From positions 310,001-374,000 of the forward strand of contig NZ_BNGS01000003.1 in NCBI RefSeq assembly GCF_014905555.1: 64,000 nt of DNA. Direction: 5' to 3'. Of this stretch, positions 48,394-59,231 are shown in pieces. Each line of letters begins with the position of its first letter. Within the stretch, counting starts at the first letter, position 1. Under the pieces are notes generated by a model, which did not search any database, was not told where the DNA came from, and worked only from the letters and a program-made list of their open reading frames with translations. The position numbers were made by a program, and so were the translations under genes. Source of the stretch: Streptomyces sp. Y2F8-2. Lineage in GTDB: Bacteria; Actinomycetota; Actinomycetes; Streptomycetales; Streptomycetaceae.

Positions 48394-49236
48394 CTAGGCG
48401 GCCTCCGCGGTCCGGGCAGGTGCCTCCCCGAACCGGGCCAGCGCCAGTGCACCCGCCACCGCCACCGCGAACCCCAGGACCGCCAGCCAGCTCAGCCCCT
48501 CCCGCGTACGGTCGCCCAGCCACACGACGCCCACCGCCGCCGGGCCCACCGTCTCGCCGACCACCATGCCCGCCGTCGCGACCGTCACCGACCCCCGCTC
48601 CAGCGCCGTCGTCAGCAGCACGAACGCCGCCCCGCCGCCCACCACCAGCGCATACGTCGCCGGATTGGCGAGCAGCTCCCACGGCGCCAGCGAGTCGATC
48701 AGCCGCACCGCCACCTCGACCACCCCGAACCCGAACCCGGCGCCCAGCCCCAGCACCAGCGAACGCCCCCGCCCCGGCAACCGCCCCCCGGCCAGCCCGA
48801 GCAGCAGCACGCACACCGCCGCCGCCAGCATCGCGTACCGGAGCCCCGCCGAACCGCCCCGGTCGCCCTCGGCCCCGGACGCCAGCCCCAGCATGGCCAG
48901 CCCCGCGCACACCACCGCCACCGCGGCCCACTCGCTCCCGGTCAGCCGCACCCGCAGCAGCCGTGCCGCGACCACCGCCGTCACCGCCAGGCTGGACGCG
49001 AGCGCCGCGCCCACCGCGTAGATCGGGATCGACCGCAGCGCCGCGATCTGGAACAGGAACCCGAGCCCGTCCAGCGCGAGCCCCGCGAGATACCGCCACT
49101 GCCGCACGGCCCGCAGCAGCAGCGCCGCGTCCCCGCCACCGCCCCCGCCCGCCGCGCGCGCCGCGACCGCCTGAAACACCGTCGCCGTACCGAAACAGAC
49201 CGCCGCGCCCAGCGCGCACACCATTCCCACAAGCAC
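48394..49236 (-). CDS. DMT/EamA-type membrane transporter
   Basis: 280 residues, nine to ten hydrophobic helices, with DMT-like halves (VGMVCALGAAVCFGTATVFQA; AAVAVVCAGLAMLGLASG; TAGMVVGETVGPAAVGVVWLGD). GTG 49236 is chosen because TACAGT lies 6 bp upstream, giving a leaderless mRNA; ATG 49224 is an alternative. Substrate unknown. Confidence 0.82.
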   Translation of the reverse strand: MLVGMVCALGAAVCFGTATVFQAVAARAAGGGGGGDAALLLRAVRQWRYLAGLALDGLGFLFQIAALRSIPIYAVGAALASSLAVTAVVAARLLRVRLTGSEWAAVAVVCAGLAMLGLASGAEGDRGGSAGLRYAMLAAAVCVLLLGLAGGRLPGRGRSLVLGLGAGFGFGVVEVAVRLIDSLAPWELLANPATYALVVGGGAAFVLLTTALERGSVTVATAGMVVGETVGPAAVGVVWLGDRTREGLSWLAVLGFAVAVAGALALARFGEAPARTAEAA

Positions 49237-49365
49237 AGAGCGACTGTAGGAGACGTCCCGAGGACAGGGGCAGGGGTGAACGCGACGGCGGCGGTCTCTA
49301 GTCTGATTGCCGCACAGTCTCACCAACGGCTCAACGAATTCTCACTCGACGGGGGATCAACGAAC

Positions 49366-49707
49366 ATGGCGGACACACGCCGGCAACTGCGCTCGGGCAC
49401 CGTCGTCCTGGGCGGCGTGGGACTCCTCGCCGCCGCCCTCACCGCCTGCTCCTCGGACCCGGACAAGCGCTGCGTCGACCGTGACAGCTACACCCTCGGC
49501 AAGGGCTACAAGGTCGTCTCCGACAAGAACTGCACGTCCACCAAGACGTCCGTGAAGGGCGGCTGGTACTACGGCGGCAAGAAGCAGGGCGGCTTCGTCA
49601 ACGGCGGTTCCTTCACCAAGCCCCGCAAGGGATCCGGGGGCTCCGGGAGCCACGGCGGCGTCGACCGCGGCGGCTTCGGCAGCGGTCACGGCAAGTCCGG
49701 CGGCTGA
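49366..49707 (+). CDS. small glycine-rich lipoprotein paired with the ATP-grasp gene
   Basis: 113 residues. Signal peptide with lipobox LTAC, lipidated C28. Mature part has two Cys (RCVDRD; KNCTST) and a Gly-rich C-terminus with GGWYYGGKKQGGFVNGG and GGVDRGGFGSGHG. The GTVVLGGVGLLAAALTAC signal and RGGFG tail recall DUF1190-type YgiB/YjfM lipoproteins of enterobacteria, which also precede a glutathionylspermidine-synthase-like gene. The relation is by layout and tail motif, not by full alignment. The ATP-grasp gene follows after 6 bp. Confidence 0.82.
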   Translation: MADTRRQLRSGTVVLGGVGLLAAALTACSSDPDKRCVDRDSYTLGKGYKVVSDKNCTSTKTSVKGGWYYGGKKQGGFVNGGSFTKPRKGSGGSGSHGGVDRGGFGSGHGKSGG

Positions 49708-49713
49708 GCCGTC

Positions 49714-50898
49714 GTGGAACGCCGTACGACCGAGCCCCGCCCCGGCTGGCAGCAGACCGTCGAGGCGCAGGGCCTGATCTATCCCCTCACCCGCTACCCG
49801 GACGACTCCCTGCGCCCCTACTGGGACGAGAGCGCCTACTACGTCTTCACGCTCGACGAGGTGGAGGCTCTGGAAGAGGTCGTCGAGGAGCTGCACGCCA
49901 TGTGCCTGGCCGCCGCCGGGCACATCGTCGCCACGGACCGCTTCGCCGACCTCGGCATCACCGACCCGCGCGTGGCCGCCGCGGTCGCCGAGGCCTGGCA
50001 CCGCCGCGCCGAACTCCCCTCCGTGTACGGCCGGTTCGACCTGCGCTACGACGGCACGGGCCCGGCGAAGCTCCTGGAGTACAACGCCGACACGCCCACC
50101 TCGCTCGTGGAGGCGGCGAGCGCCCAGTGGTTCTGGATGGAGGACCGCTTCCCCGGCGCCGACCAGTGGAACTCCCTCCACGAACGCCTGGTCGCCGCCT
50201 GGAAGAGGCAGGCCACGCTGCTTCCGCCCGGCGGCCCGCTGTACTTCGCGCACTCCGCCGACGACGAACTCGGCGAGGACCTGATGACGGTCGCCTACCT
50301 GAAGGAGACCGCCGAGCAGGCCGGTCTCGACACCGACTGGATCTCCATGGAGGAGATCGGCTGGGACCCGCTCTCGGAGCGCTTCGTCGACAACCGGCTC
50401 CGCTTCATCCGCAGCTGCTTCAAGCTGTACCCCTGGGAATGGCTCACCACCGACCGCTTCGGCGGCCACGTCCTCGACACCCTCGACAACGGCGGCGGCA
50501 CCGGCAGCACCCTGTGGATCGAGCCCGCCTGGAAGATGCTGCTCAGCAACAAGGCACTGCTCGCGATCCTCTGGGAGCTGCACCCCGGCCACCCGAACCT
50601 GCTCCCGGCCCACCTGGACGGCCCCCGGGAGCTGGCCCGCACCACGGGCTACGTCGCCAAGCCGCTCCTCGGCCGCGAGGGCGAGGGCGTCACGGTCCAC
50701 GCGCCGGGCGGCGCGCCCGTCGTGCGGGGGGAGCCGTGCTGCTACCAGGAACTGGCGCCCCTCCCCTCCTTCGACGGCAACCACGTCGTCCTCGGCGCCT
50801 GGGTCGTCGAGGACGAGTCGGCGGGCCTCGGCATCCGCGAGTCGTCGGGCCTGGTCACGGACGAGTACGCGCGTTTCCTGCCGCACGTGATCCTCTAG
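49714..50898 (+). CDS. glutathionylspermidine synthase-like ATP-grasp ligase
   Basis: 394 residues from GTG 49714. Matches the GSP_synth ATP-grasp family: YDGTGPAKLLEYNADTPTSLVEAA, WMEDRFPGADQWNSLHERL, NGGGTGSTLWIEPAWKMLLSNKALLAILWELHP and GYVAKPLLGREGEGVTV. There is no amidase half, so it is a ligase only, as in YgiC/YjfC. Streptomyces do not make glutathionylspermidine as far as I know, so it likely joins another amine to a carboxyl group, possibly on the adjacent lipoprotein; that is inference. Confidence 0.9.
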   Translation: MERRTTEPRPGWQQTVEAQGLIYPLTRYPDDSLRPYWDESAYYVFTLDEVEALEEVVEELHAMCLAAAGHIVATDRFADLGITDPRVAAAVAEAWHRRAELPSVYGRFDLRYDGTGPAKLLEYNADTPTSLVEAASAQWFWMEDRFPGADQWNSLHERLVAAWKRQATLLPPGGPLYFAHSADDELGEDLMTVAYLKETAEQAGLDTDWISMEEIGWDPLSERFVDNRLRFIRSCFKLYPWEWLTTDRFGGHVLDTLDNGGGTGSTLWIEPAWKMLLSNKALLAILWELHPGHPNLLPAHLDGPRELARTTGYVAKPLLGREGEGVTVHAPGGAPVVRGEPCCYQELAPLPSFDGNHVVLGAWVVEDESAGLGIRESSGLVTDEYARFLPHVIL

Positions 50899-51040
50899 AC
50901 ACGGTCCCTCCGACGCCGAAGTACCGCCCGCAGCCGGTTCGGCCCCGCGTCCGGCCGCAGGCGGACGTGTGCCCCTTCCGCGTCGCTCGCATGATGGACA
51001 CGGGAACGGACCGCGCCGCGCCGCCCGGTAGGCTGATCGA

Positions 51041-51120
51041 CGGGCCGTGACTGGCGCGCTGGGATGGGACCGACCATCGGGGAGCGGCCCGGATGCGAGC
51101 GAGTGCCGTGCGCCTGGGCC
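51041..51120 (+). ncRNA. ZTP riboswitch (pfl motif) in the glyA leader
   Basis: The conserved pfl blocks are present in order: CGGGCCGTGACTGGCG (51041-51056), CATCGGGGAGCGG (51075-51087) and CGCCTGGGCC (51111-51120). Stem P1 forms between CGGGCC (51041-51046) and GGCCCG (51086-51091). This RNA senses ZTP/ZMP, which rises when 10-formyl-THF is short, and turns on one-carbon genes. A TAGGCT -10-like element lies at 51029-51034, just before it. The glyA ATG is 43 bp downstream. Confidence 0.92.
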
Positions 51121-51163
51121 AACCGTGAACCGTGAACGCAAGCCACGCCGCCCGGAGGCCGAC

Positions 51164-52615
51164 ATGACAGAGCAGCAGCCCCTCTCCACCGAGTCCACCG
51201 CCTTCCGCGCCGTCCTCGACGTGATCCGCGCGGTCGAGCCCCGGGTCGCCGACGCCATCGGCCAGGAGGTCGCCGACCAGCGCGAGATGCTCAAGCTGAT
51301 CGCCTCCGAGAACTACGCCTCCCCGGCCACCCTGCTGGCGATGGGCAACTGGTTCAGCGACAAGTACGCCGAGGGCACCGTCGGCCGCCGCTTCTACGCG
51401 GGCTGCCGCAACGTGGACACCGTCGAGTCGCTGGCCGCCGAGCACGCGCGCGAGCTGTTCGGCGCCCGCCACGCCTACGTCCAGCCGCACTCCGGCATCG
51501 ACGCCAACCTCGTCGCCTTCTGGGCCGTTCTCGCCCAGCGCGTGGAGACCCCGGCCCTGGAGAAGGCGGGCGTCCGCCAGGTCAACGAGCTCTCCGAGGA
51601 GGACTGGGCCGAGCTGCGCCGCGCCTTCGGCAACCAGCGCATGCTCGGCATGTCCCTGGACGCGGGCGGCCACCTCACCCACGGCTTCCGCCCGAACATC
51701 TCCGGCAAGATGTTCGACCAGCGCTCCTACGGCACCGACCCGGCCACGGGCCTCATCGACTACGACGCCCTGCGCACCCAGGCCCGCGAGTTCAAGCCGC
51801 TGATCATCGTCGCCGGCTACTCCGCCTACCCGCGCCTGGTCAACTTCCGGATCATGCGCGAGATCGCCGACGAGGTCGGCGCCACGCTCATGGTCGACAT
51901 GGCCCACTTCGCGGGCCTGGTCGCGGGCAAGGTCCTCACCGGCGACTTCGACCCGGTCCCGCACGCCCAGATCGTGACCACCACCACCCACAAGTCGCTG
52001 CGCGGTCCGCGCGGCGGCATGGTCCTGTGCGACGACTCCCTCAAGGACCAGGTCGACCGCGGCTGCCCGATGGTCCTCGGCGGCCCGCTCCCGCACGTGA
52101 TGGCCGCGAAGGCGGTGGCGCTCGCGGAGGCCCGGCAGCCCGCCTTCCAGGACTACGCCCAGCGGATCGTGGACAACTCCCGGGCGCTGGCGGAGGGCCT
52201 GATGCGCCGCGGCGCCACGCTGGTGACCGGCGGCACCGACAACCACCTGAACCTGATCGACGTGGCCACCTCCTACGGCCTCACCGGCCGCCAGGCCGAG
52301 GCCGCCCTGCTGGAGTCCGGCATCGTCACCAACCGCAACGCCATCCCGGCCGACCCGAACGGCGCCTGGTACACCTCGGGCATCCGCATCGGCACGCCCG
52401 CGCTCACCACCCGTGGCCTGGGCACGGCGGAGATGGACGAGGTGGCGGGCCTGATCGACCGGGTCCTCACCACCACCGAGCCGGGCACCACCAAGTCCGG
52501 CGCCCCGTCCAAGGCGGCCCACGTCCTGGACGAGAAGGTCGCCCAGGAGATCGCCCAGCGGGCGACGGACCTGGTGGCGGGCTTCCCGCTGTACCCGGAG
52601 ATCGACCTGGGCTGA
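51164..52615 (+). CDS. glyA: serine hydroxymethyltransferase
   Basis: 483 residues from ATG 51164 with GGAGG upstream. SHMT core: [49 protein letters not shown] and the PLP lysine in [14 protein letters not shown], then [13 protein letters not shown]. Longer than the common 420-residue enzymes because of an insert around 125-165, a feature of a known actinobacterial subgroup. Makes glycine and 5,10-methylene-THF from serine. Controlled by the ZTP riboswitch. Confidence 0.97.
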   Translation: MTEQQPLSTESTAFRAVLDVIRAVEPRVADAIGQEVADQREMLKLIASENYASPATLLAMGNWFSDKYAEGTVGRRFYAGCRNVDTVESLAAEHARELFGARHAYVQPHSGIDANLVAFWAVLAQRVETPALEKAGVRQVNELSEEDWAELRRAFGNQRMLGMSLDAGGHLTHGFRPNISGKMFDQRSYGTDPATGLIDYDALRTQAREFKPLIIVAGYSAYPRLVNFRIMREIADEVGATLMVDMAHFAGLVAGKVLTGDFDPVPHAQIVTTTTHKSLRGPRGGMVLCDDSLKDQVDRGCPMVLGGPLPHVMAAKAVALAEARQPAFQDYAQRIVDNSRALAEGLMRRGATLVTGGTDNHLNLIDVATSYGLTGRQAEAALLESGIVTNRNAIPADPNGAWYTSGIRIGTPALTTRGLGTAEMDEVAGLIDRVLTTTEPGTTKSGAPSKAAHVLDEKVAQEIAQRATDLVAGFPLYPEIDLG

Positions 52616-52625
52616 CCGCTGCCGG

Positions 52626-54425
<1,800 letters not shown>

Positions 54426-54589
54426 CGTCCGGGACCGGCGCGTACCGGCGTACGGACGCGCCACGGCCAAGAGCGCTGTACATCACTGCGGTTGCGCCTG
54501 CCCGACGGGCGGTCGTGGCCGTACAGTCGATAGCCGGACGGCTGTGCACGAATCCGACACGACGACCGACACGACGACAGGGAGACGAC

Positions 54590-55171
54590 GTGGGGACCGT
54601 AACGATCGGTGTGTCGATCGCGGTCCCGGAGCCTCACGGCAGCGAGCTCCAAGAGCTGCGCGCGGGCTTCGGCGACGCCGCGGCGCGTTGCATTCCCACG
54701 CATGTCACCCTGCTGCCGCCGACGGAGGTGGACTCCGCGGATCTGTCCGCGATCGAGGCGCACCTCGTCTCCGTCGCGGCGGCCGGGCGCCCCTTCCCGA
54801 TGCGGCTGGCCGGCACGGGCACGTTCCGGCCCCTGTCGCCGGTGGTGTACGTGAAGGTCGTCGAGGGCGCCGAGGCGTGCTCCCGGCTGCAGCGGCAGGT
54901 CCGGGACCCCTCCGGGCCGGTGGCGCGCGAGCTGCTGTTCCCGTACCACCCGCATGTGACGGTGGCGCACGGCATCGACGACGCGTCGATGGACCGCGCG
55001 TACGAGGAGCTTGCGGACTACGCGGCCGAGTGGCCCTGCACGGGCTTCGCGCTGTACGAGCAGGGCGCGGACGGCGTCTGGCGCAAGCTGCGGGAGTTCC
55101 CCTTCGGCAGCGCGGTCGTGCCGCCGCAGGCCGCCGCCCCGGCCGAGAACGCCACCCTGCCGAGCCTCTAG
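54590..55171 (+). CDS. 2'-5' RNA ligase/cyclic phosphodiesterase family protein (2H)
   Basis: 193 residues from GTG 54590 (GGGAGACGAC upstream). Both HxT motifs of the 2H superfamily are present: H38-V-T40 in PTHVTLLPP and H122-V-T124 in YHPHVTVAHG. These enzymes act on 2',3'-cyclic phosphates or 2'-5' bonds in RNA or nucleotides. The physiological substrate is unknown. Confidence 0.9.
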   Translation: MGTVTIGVSIAVPEPHGSELQELRAGFGDAAARCIPTHVTLLPPTEVDSADLSAIEAHLVSVAAAGRPFPMRLAGTGTFRPLSPVVYVKVVEGAEACSRLQRQVRDPSGPVARELLFPYHPHVTVAHGIDDASMDRAYEELADYAAEWPCTGFALYEQGADGVWRKLREFPFGSAVVPPQAAAPAENATLPSL

Positions 55172-55322
55172 ATCACCGTATCGGGGCTAAACGGGCATAA
55201 CCTCTCCATATCTCTCTATCTCTCCTCTGTGTGGCCCCTCACTGAAACGGGCGATGCGGGGAAGCCGGATACAGACCGGAGCACCGGGGTGAAGACCGGG
55301 TTCCCGAGGGGAGGGACGGATC

Positions 55323-56291
55323 ATGGACTGGCTGAAGAGACTCCCCGGCATCGGGCCACTGGTCACGCGCCTGATGGCCACGCACGCCTGGCGCTCCTAC
55401 GAACGCCTGGACCGCGTGAAGTGGACCCGGCTCGCCGCCGCGATGACGTTCGTCAGCTTCGTGGCGCTCTTCCCGCTGCTCACCGTCGCCGCCGCGATCG
55501 GCGCCGCGACGCTCAGCCAGGCCCAGCAGAACACCGTCCAGAAGAAGATCGCCGAGCAGTTCCCGGGCATCTCCAGCCAGCTCGACATCCACGGCCTGGT
55601 GCAGAACGCCGGCACCGTCGGCGTGATCGCCGGGGCCGTGCTGCTGTTCACCGGCATCGGCTGGGTGGGCCAGATGCGGGACTGCCTGCGCGCGGTGTGG
55701 GAGCTGCCGGACGACACCGCGAACCCCCTGGTGCGCACGCTCAAGGACGGACTGGTGCTGGTCGGCCTCGGCGGCGCGGTCGTCGTCACCCTCGCCACGT
55801 CCACCGTCGCCACCGCGCTGGTCGACTGGATGGCCGGGCAGCTCGGTCTCGGGGGCGGCTGGGGCAGCGTCCTGCTGCGGAGCGCCGCCTTCGCCGTCTC
55901 CGTCCTCGCCGACTTCCTCGTCCTGCTCTACGTCCTCACCCTGCTGCCCGGCGTGGAGCCGCGGCGGCGCCGCCTCCTCGTCGCCGCCCTGATCGGCGCG
56001 GTCGGCTTCGAGCTGCTCAAACTGCTGCTCAGCGGCTACATCCAGGGCGTCGCCGGAAAGAGCATGTACGGCGCCTTCGGCGTGCCCGTCGCACTGCTGC
56101 TGTGGATCAACTTCACCGCCAAGCTCGTGCTGTTCTGCGCCGCCTGGACGGCGACGCAGAGCAAGGAGGAGGAGGCGGAGGAGGCGGAACAGGTCAGGGA
56201 CGCGTCCGGCGACGTACCAGATCGGGCAGCGGCCAGCGGCGGTTCACCAGGAACGCCCCCGCGCCCAGCAGCACCAGAAGGCCGGCCGTGA
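55323..56291 (+). CDS. YihY/BrkB-family inner membrane protein
   Basis: 322 residues with six helices. YihY pattern: TRLAAAMTFVSFVALFPLLT, GVIAGAVLLFTGIGWVGQMRDCLRAVWELP and GKSMYGAFGVPVALLLWINF. The last 50 residues are an acidic then Pro/Gly-rich tail that overlaps the 3' end of the convergent carboxypeptidase gene by 98 bp. Function in this family is not known. The leader holds a pyrimidine-rich TCTCTC tract (55201-55225). Confidence 0.9.
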   Translation: MDWLKRLPGIGPLVTRLMATHAWRSYERLDRVKWTRLAAAMTFVSFVALFPLLTVAAAIGAATLSQAQQNTVQKKIAEQFPGISSQLDIHGLVQNAGTVGVIAGAVLLFTGIGWVGQMRDCLRAVWELPDDTANPLVRTLKDGLVLVGLGGAVVVTLATSTVATALVDWMAGQLGLGGGWGSVLLRSAAFAVSVLADFLVLLYVLTLLPGVEPRRRRLLVAALIGAVGFELLKLLLSGYIQGVAGKSMYGAFGVPVALLLWINFTAKLVLFCAAWTATQSKEEEAEEAEQVRDASGDVPDRAAASGGSPGTPPRPAAPEGRP

Positions 56292-57462
56292 GGGCGAACG
56301 CCACGCCCATCCCGCTGGAGCCGCCCTCCCGCACCGAGGCCGCGACCGGCTTGCCGGGCGTCCCGGCCGCGGCGGCGGGAGACGGCGTCCCGCCGGGGTC
56401 CGTGCCCGTGGCCGCGCTCTTCGGCGCGACCAGCTCGCCCACCGGCGTCACCTTGCCGGCGGCGCCGAAGCCCCAGTCGAGCAGCCGGGCGGCCTCCTTG
56501 TAGACCTCGTTGTGGTCGTGCTTCTCCGGGTTCATGACCGTCACCAGCAGCACCTTGCCGTTGCGCTCGGCGACCCCCGTGAAGGTCGCGCCCGCGTTGG
56601 TGGTGTTGCCGTTCTTCACGCCCGCGATGCCCCGGTACGGGGTCATGTCGTAGTCGCCGGCCAGCAGCCGGTTGGTGTTCTGGATCTCGAACGACCCGCG
56701 GGACTTCTTGCCGTCCTTCTCGGTGGTCTCGCCCGGGAACTTGGCCCGCACCGTCGAGCAGTAGTCGCGGAAGTCCTTCTTCTGAAGCCCGGAGCGGGCG
56801 ATCAGGGTGAGGTCGTACGCCGACGACACCTGCCCCTGGGCGTCGTAGCCGTCCGGGCTGACCACGTGCGTGTCGAGCGCCTGCAGTTCCTCGGCGTGCG
56901 CCTGCATGTCCTTCACGGTCTGCGGGACGCCGCCGTTCATCGCCGACAGCGCGTGCACGGCGTCGTTGCCGGAGCGCAGGAACACGCCGAGCCACAGGTC
57001 GTGGACGGTGTAGGTCTCACCCTCCTTTATGCCGACCAGGCTGGATCCGGCGCCCATGCCGGCCAGATCGGAGGGGAGCACCTTGTGCGTCTCGCTCGCC
57101 GGGAACTTCGGCAGCACGGTGTCCGCGAACAGCATCTTCAGGGTGCTCGCCGGAGGCAGCCGCCAGTGCGCGTTGTGAGCGGCGAGGACGTCACCGGACT
57201 CGGCGTCGGCGACGATCCAGGAGCGTGCGGTGACGTCCTTCGGCAGCACCGGGGCACCGCTGCCCAGGTTCGCCTGGGTGCCCGGCCTGCCGAGCTGCTC
57301 GCCGCCGACGGTCGACATCACGGCCGGAGGGGTGGCCGAGGGCGACGCCGCCGGGGTCTTGGGGGCCGCGAACGCGGTCGCGGGTGCGGCGAGCGAGAGG
57401 GACAGCACAACGGCGGAGGCGACCGGCAGGCGGCGCCCGGCGATCTTCTTCAAGGCGGACAC
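56194..57462 (-). CDS. D-alanyl-D-alanine carboxypeptidase (class C-type PBP)
   Basis: 422 residues from GTG 57462. Signal peptide (VASAVVLSLSLAAPATAFAA), S11 peptidase domain with SxxK at S106-T-L-K109, SGN at 164-166 and K283-N-G285 in place of KTG. A C-terminal Ala/Pro linker, one membrane helix and an Arg-rich end anchor it. Trims the terminal D-Ala of peptidoglycan stems. The KNG form occurs in related actinobacterial enzymes. Confidence 0.93.
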   Translation of the reverse strand: MSALKKIAGRRLPVASAVVLSLSLAAPATAFAAPKTPAASPSATPPAVMSTVGGEQLGRPGTQANLGSGAPVLPKDVTARSWIVADAESGDVLAAHNAHWRLPPASTLKMLFADTVLPKFPASETHKVLPSDLAGMGAGSSLVGIKEGETYTVHDLWLGVFLRSGNDAVHALSAMNGGVPQTVKDMQAHAEELQALDTHVVSPDGYDAQGQVSSAYDLTLIARSGLQKKDFRDYCSTVRAKFPGETTEKDGKKSRGSFEIQNTNRLLAGDYDMTPYRGIAGVKNGNTTNAGATFTGVAERNGKVLLVTVMNPEKHDHNEVYKEAARLLDWGFGAAGKVTPVGELVAPKSAATGTDPGGTPSPAAAAGTPGKPVAASVREGGSSGMGVAFALTAGLLVLLGAGAFLVNRRWPLPDLVRRRTRP

Positions 57463-57565
57463 GACCGCGAAGGTACCGGGCGCCGAGGGTGAAGTCCCGA
57501 CCCGTCCCGGCCGTTGCCGCGCACCCCTGGGCGAGTGCCCGCTCGCGACCCGCGATACTGAAGGT

Positions 57566-57808
57566 ATGAAGCTCAGCCGCCCCGTCTCCTGGTTCCTGCT
57601 CGCCTTCGGGGTGTGGAGCTGGGTCATCTGGATCACTTTCGTCAAGAACCTCTGGAAGGACGGCAGCGGACTCGCGTTCGACGACGCGGGGAATCCGACG
57701 GCGTACTTCTGGGTGCACCTGACGCTCGCCGTCGTCTCCTTTGTCCTTGGGACTGCCATCGGCGTCATTGGGTTGCGCGGACTGCGCGCGCTGCGGCGAA
57801 CGTCATAG
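57566..57808 (+). CDS. SCO4848-family small membrane protein
   Basis: 80 residues with two helices (WFLLAFGVWSWVIWITFVKNL and FWVHLTLAVVSFVLGTAIGV) and a basic end. It matches a small actinobacterial family I know under the name SCO4848. A GATACT -10-like element ends 6 bp before the ATG, so the leader is absent or very short. Divergent from the carboxypeptidase. Confidence 0.85.
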   Translation: MKLSRPVSWFLLAFGVWSWVIWITFVKNLWKDGSGLAFDDAGNPTAYFWVHLTLAVVSFVLGTAIGVIGLRGLRALRRTS

Positions 57809-57826
57809 CGGGACGGGGACAACACC

Positions 57827-59083
57827 GTGGTCGTCGTCTTCGTGCTGGTCGCCCTCGCCGTCCTCGGCGCGCTCGCCGCCCTGCACTGGTACGCGTGGCG
57901 GCGGCTGGTCCGCGACACGACCCGCGGGCCGGGCCTCGCCCGCCGTACCGGCACGGCGGTGCTCGTCGCCGGACCGGTGCTGATGGTCGCGGCCCTGGTC
58001 GCCGAGCGCGCCGGCGCCCCGTTCTGGCTGCAACGCGTCCTCGGCTGGCCCGGCTTCCTGTGGATGGCGCTGACGCTGTACCTGCTGCTGGCGCTGATGG
58101 CGGGGGAGTTGGTACGGCCGCTGGTGCGACGCCTGGTGGAGTGCGGGGCGCGAACGGAGGAGAAGGCACCGGTACCGGCAGCGGTGCCGGTGGGACCGGC
58201 ACCCGCGGACCCGGAGCCCGCGGACCCGGAGCCCGCGCCGCCACAGGTGCGGTCCGCCCCGTCCCGGCGCCTGTTCGTCTCCCGGGTCGTCGGTGGTGCG
58301 GTGGCCGCGGCCGCGGTCGGCACGGTGGGCTACGGCACCTACGGTGTCCTGCGCGGCCCCGCCGTGAAGCGGGTCACGGTGCCGCTGGCCAAACTCCCAC
58401 GCGCGGCGCACGGCTTCCGGATCGCGGTGGTGAGTGACATCCACCTGGGCCCCGTACTGGGCAGGGGCTTCGCGCAGAAGGTCGTGGACACGATCAACTC
58501 GACCCAGCCCGACCTGATCGCGGTCGTCGGCGACCTGGTCGACGGCAGCGTCAAGGATCTGGGCCCGGCGGCGGCCCCGCTGTCCCGGCTGACGGCCCGT
58601 CACGGCAGCTACTTCGTCACGGGCAACCACGAGTACTTCTCGGGCGCGGACCAGTGGGTGGAGGAGGTACGCCGACTGGGCCTGCACCCCCTGGAGAACG
58701 CCCGCACGGAACTGCCCGCGTTCGACCTGGCCGGCGTCAACGACCTGGCGGGCGAGAGCGAGGGCGAGGGCCCCGACTTCACCAAGGCGCTCGGTGACCG
58801 CGACACCTCACGCGCGGTGGTCCTCCTGGCCCACCAGCCGCTGCAGATCCACGAAGCGGTCAGGCACCACGTGGACCTCCAGCTCTCCGGCCACACCCAC
58901 GGCGGCCAGCTCTGGCCGGGCAACTTCGTCGCGGCCGCGGCCAACCCCACGGTCGCCGGCCTGGACCGCTACGGCGACACCCAGCTGTACGTGTCCCGGG
59001 GAGCGGGAGCATGGGGACCGCCGACGCGGGTGGGCGCCCCGTCGGACATCACGGTCGTCGAACTGGCCTCCCGCCAGGCCTGA
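57827..59083 (+). CDS. membrane-anchored calcineurin-like metallophosphoesterase
   Basis: 418 residues. Four helices in the first 110 residues and one more near 145-170 precede an outside or membrane-facing phosphoesterase domain with all metal motifs: VVSDIHLGP, VVGDLVDG, TGNHEYF and SGHTHGGQLWP. Resembles YkuE-like enzymes proposed to act on UDP-diacylglucosamine or cell-envelope phosphates. It follows the small membrane gene by 18 bp. Confidence 0.92.
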   Translation: MVVVFVLVALAVLGALAALHWYAWRRLVRDTTRGPGLARRTGTAVLVAGPVLMVAALVAERAGAPFWLQRVLGWPGFLWMALTLYLLLALMAGELVRPLVRRLVECGARTEEKAPVPAAVPVGPAPADPEPADPEPAPPQVRSAPSRRLFVSRVVGGAVAAAAVGTVGYGTYGVLRGPAVKRVTVPLAKLPRAAHGFRIAVVSDIHLGPVLGRGFAQKVVDTINSTQPDLIAVVGDLVDGSVKDLGPAAAPLSRLTARHGSYFVTGNHEYFSGADQWVEEVRRLGLHPLENARTELPAFDLAGVNDLAGESEGEGPDFTKALGDRDTSRAVVLLAHQPLQIHEAVRHHVDLQLSGHTHGGQLWPGNFVAAAANPTVAGLDRYGDTQLYVSRGAGAWGPPTRVGAPSDITVVELASRQA

Positions 59084-59231
59084 CGCCTTGGCCGAAACCT
59101 GACGGAAACAACCCCTGGGTAAGTTCTCTCCCATCTTCAACTAATGCCTCTTCCCCCACTTGAAACACTGTGGTTGGGTGATCATCGCCACAGGGGAGTG
59201 GTATGCGCTGAGGGCCTGGGGAGGGGCGCCG

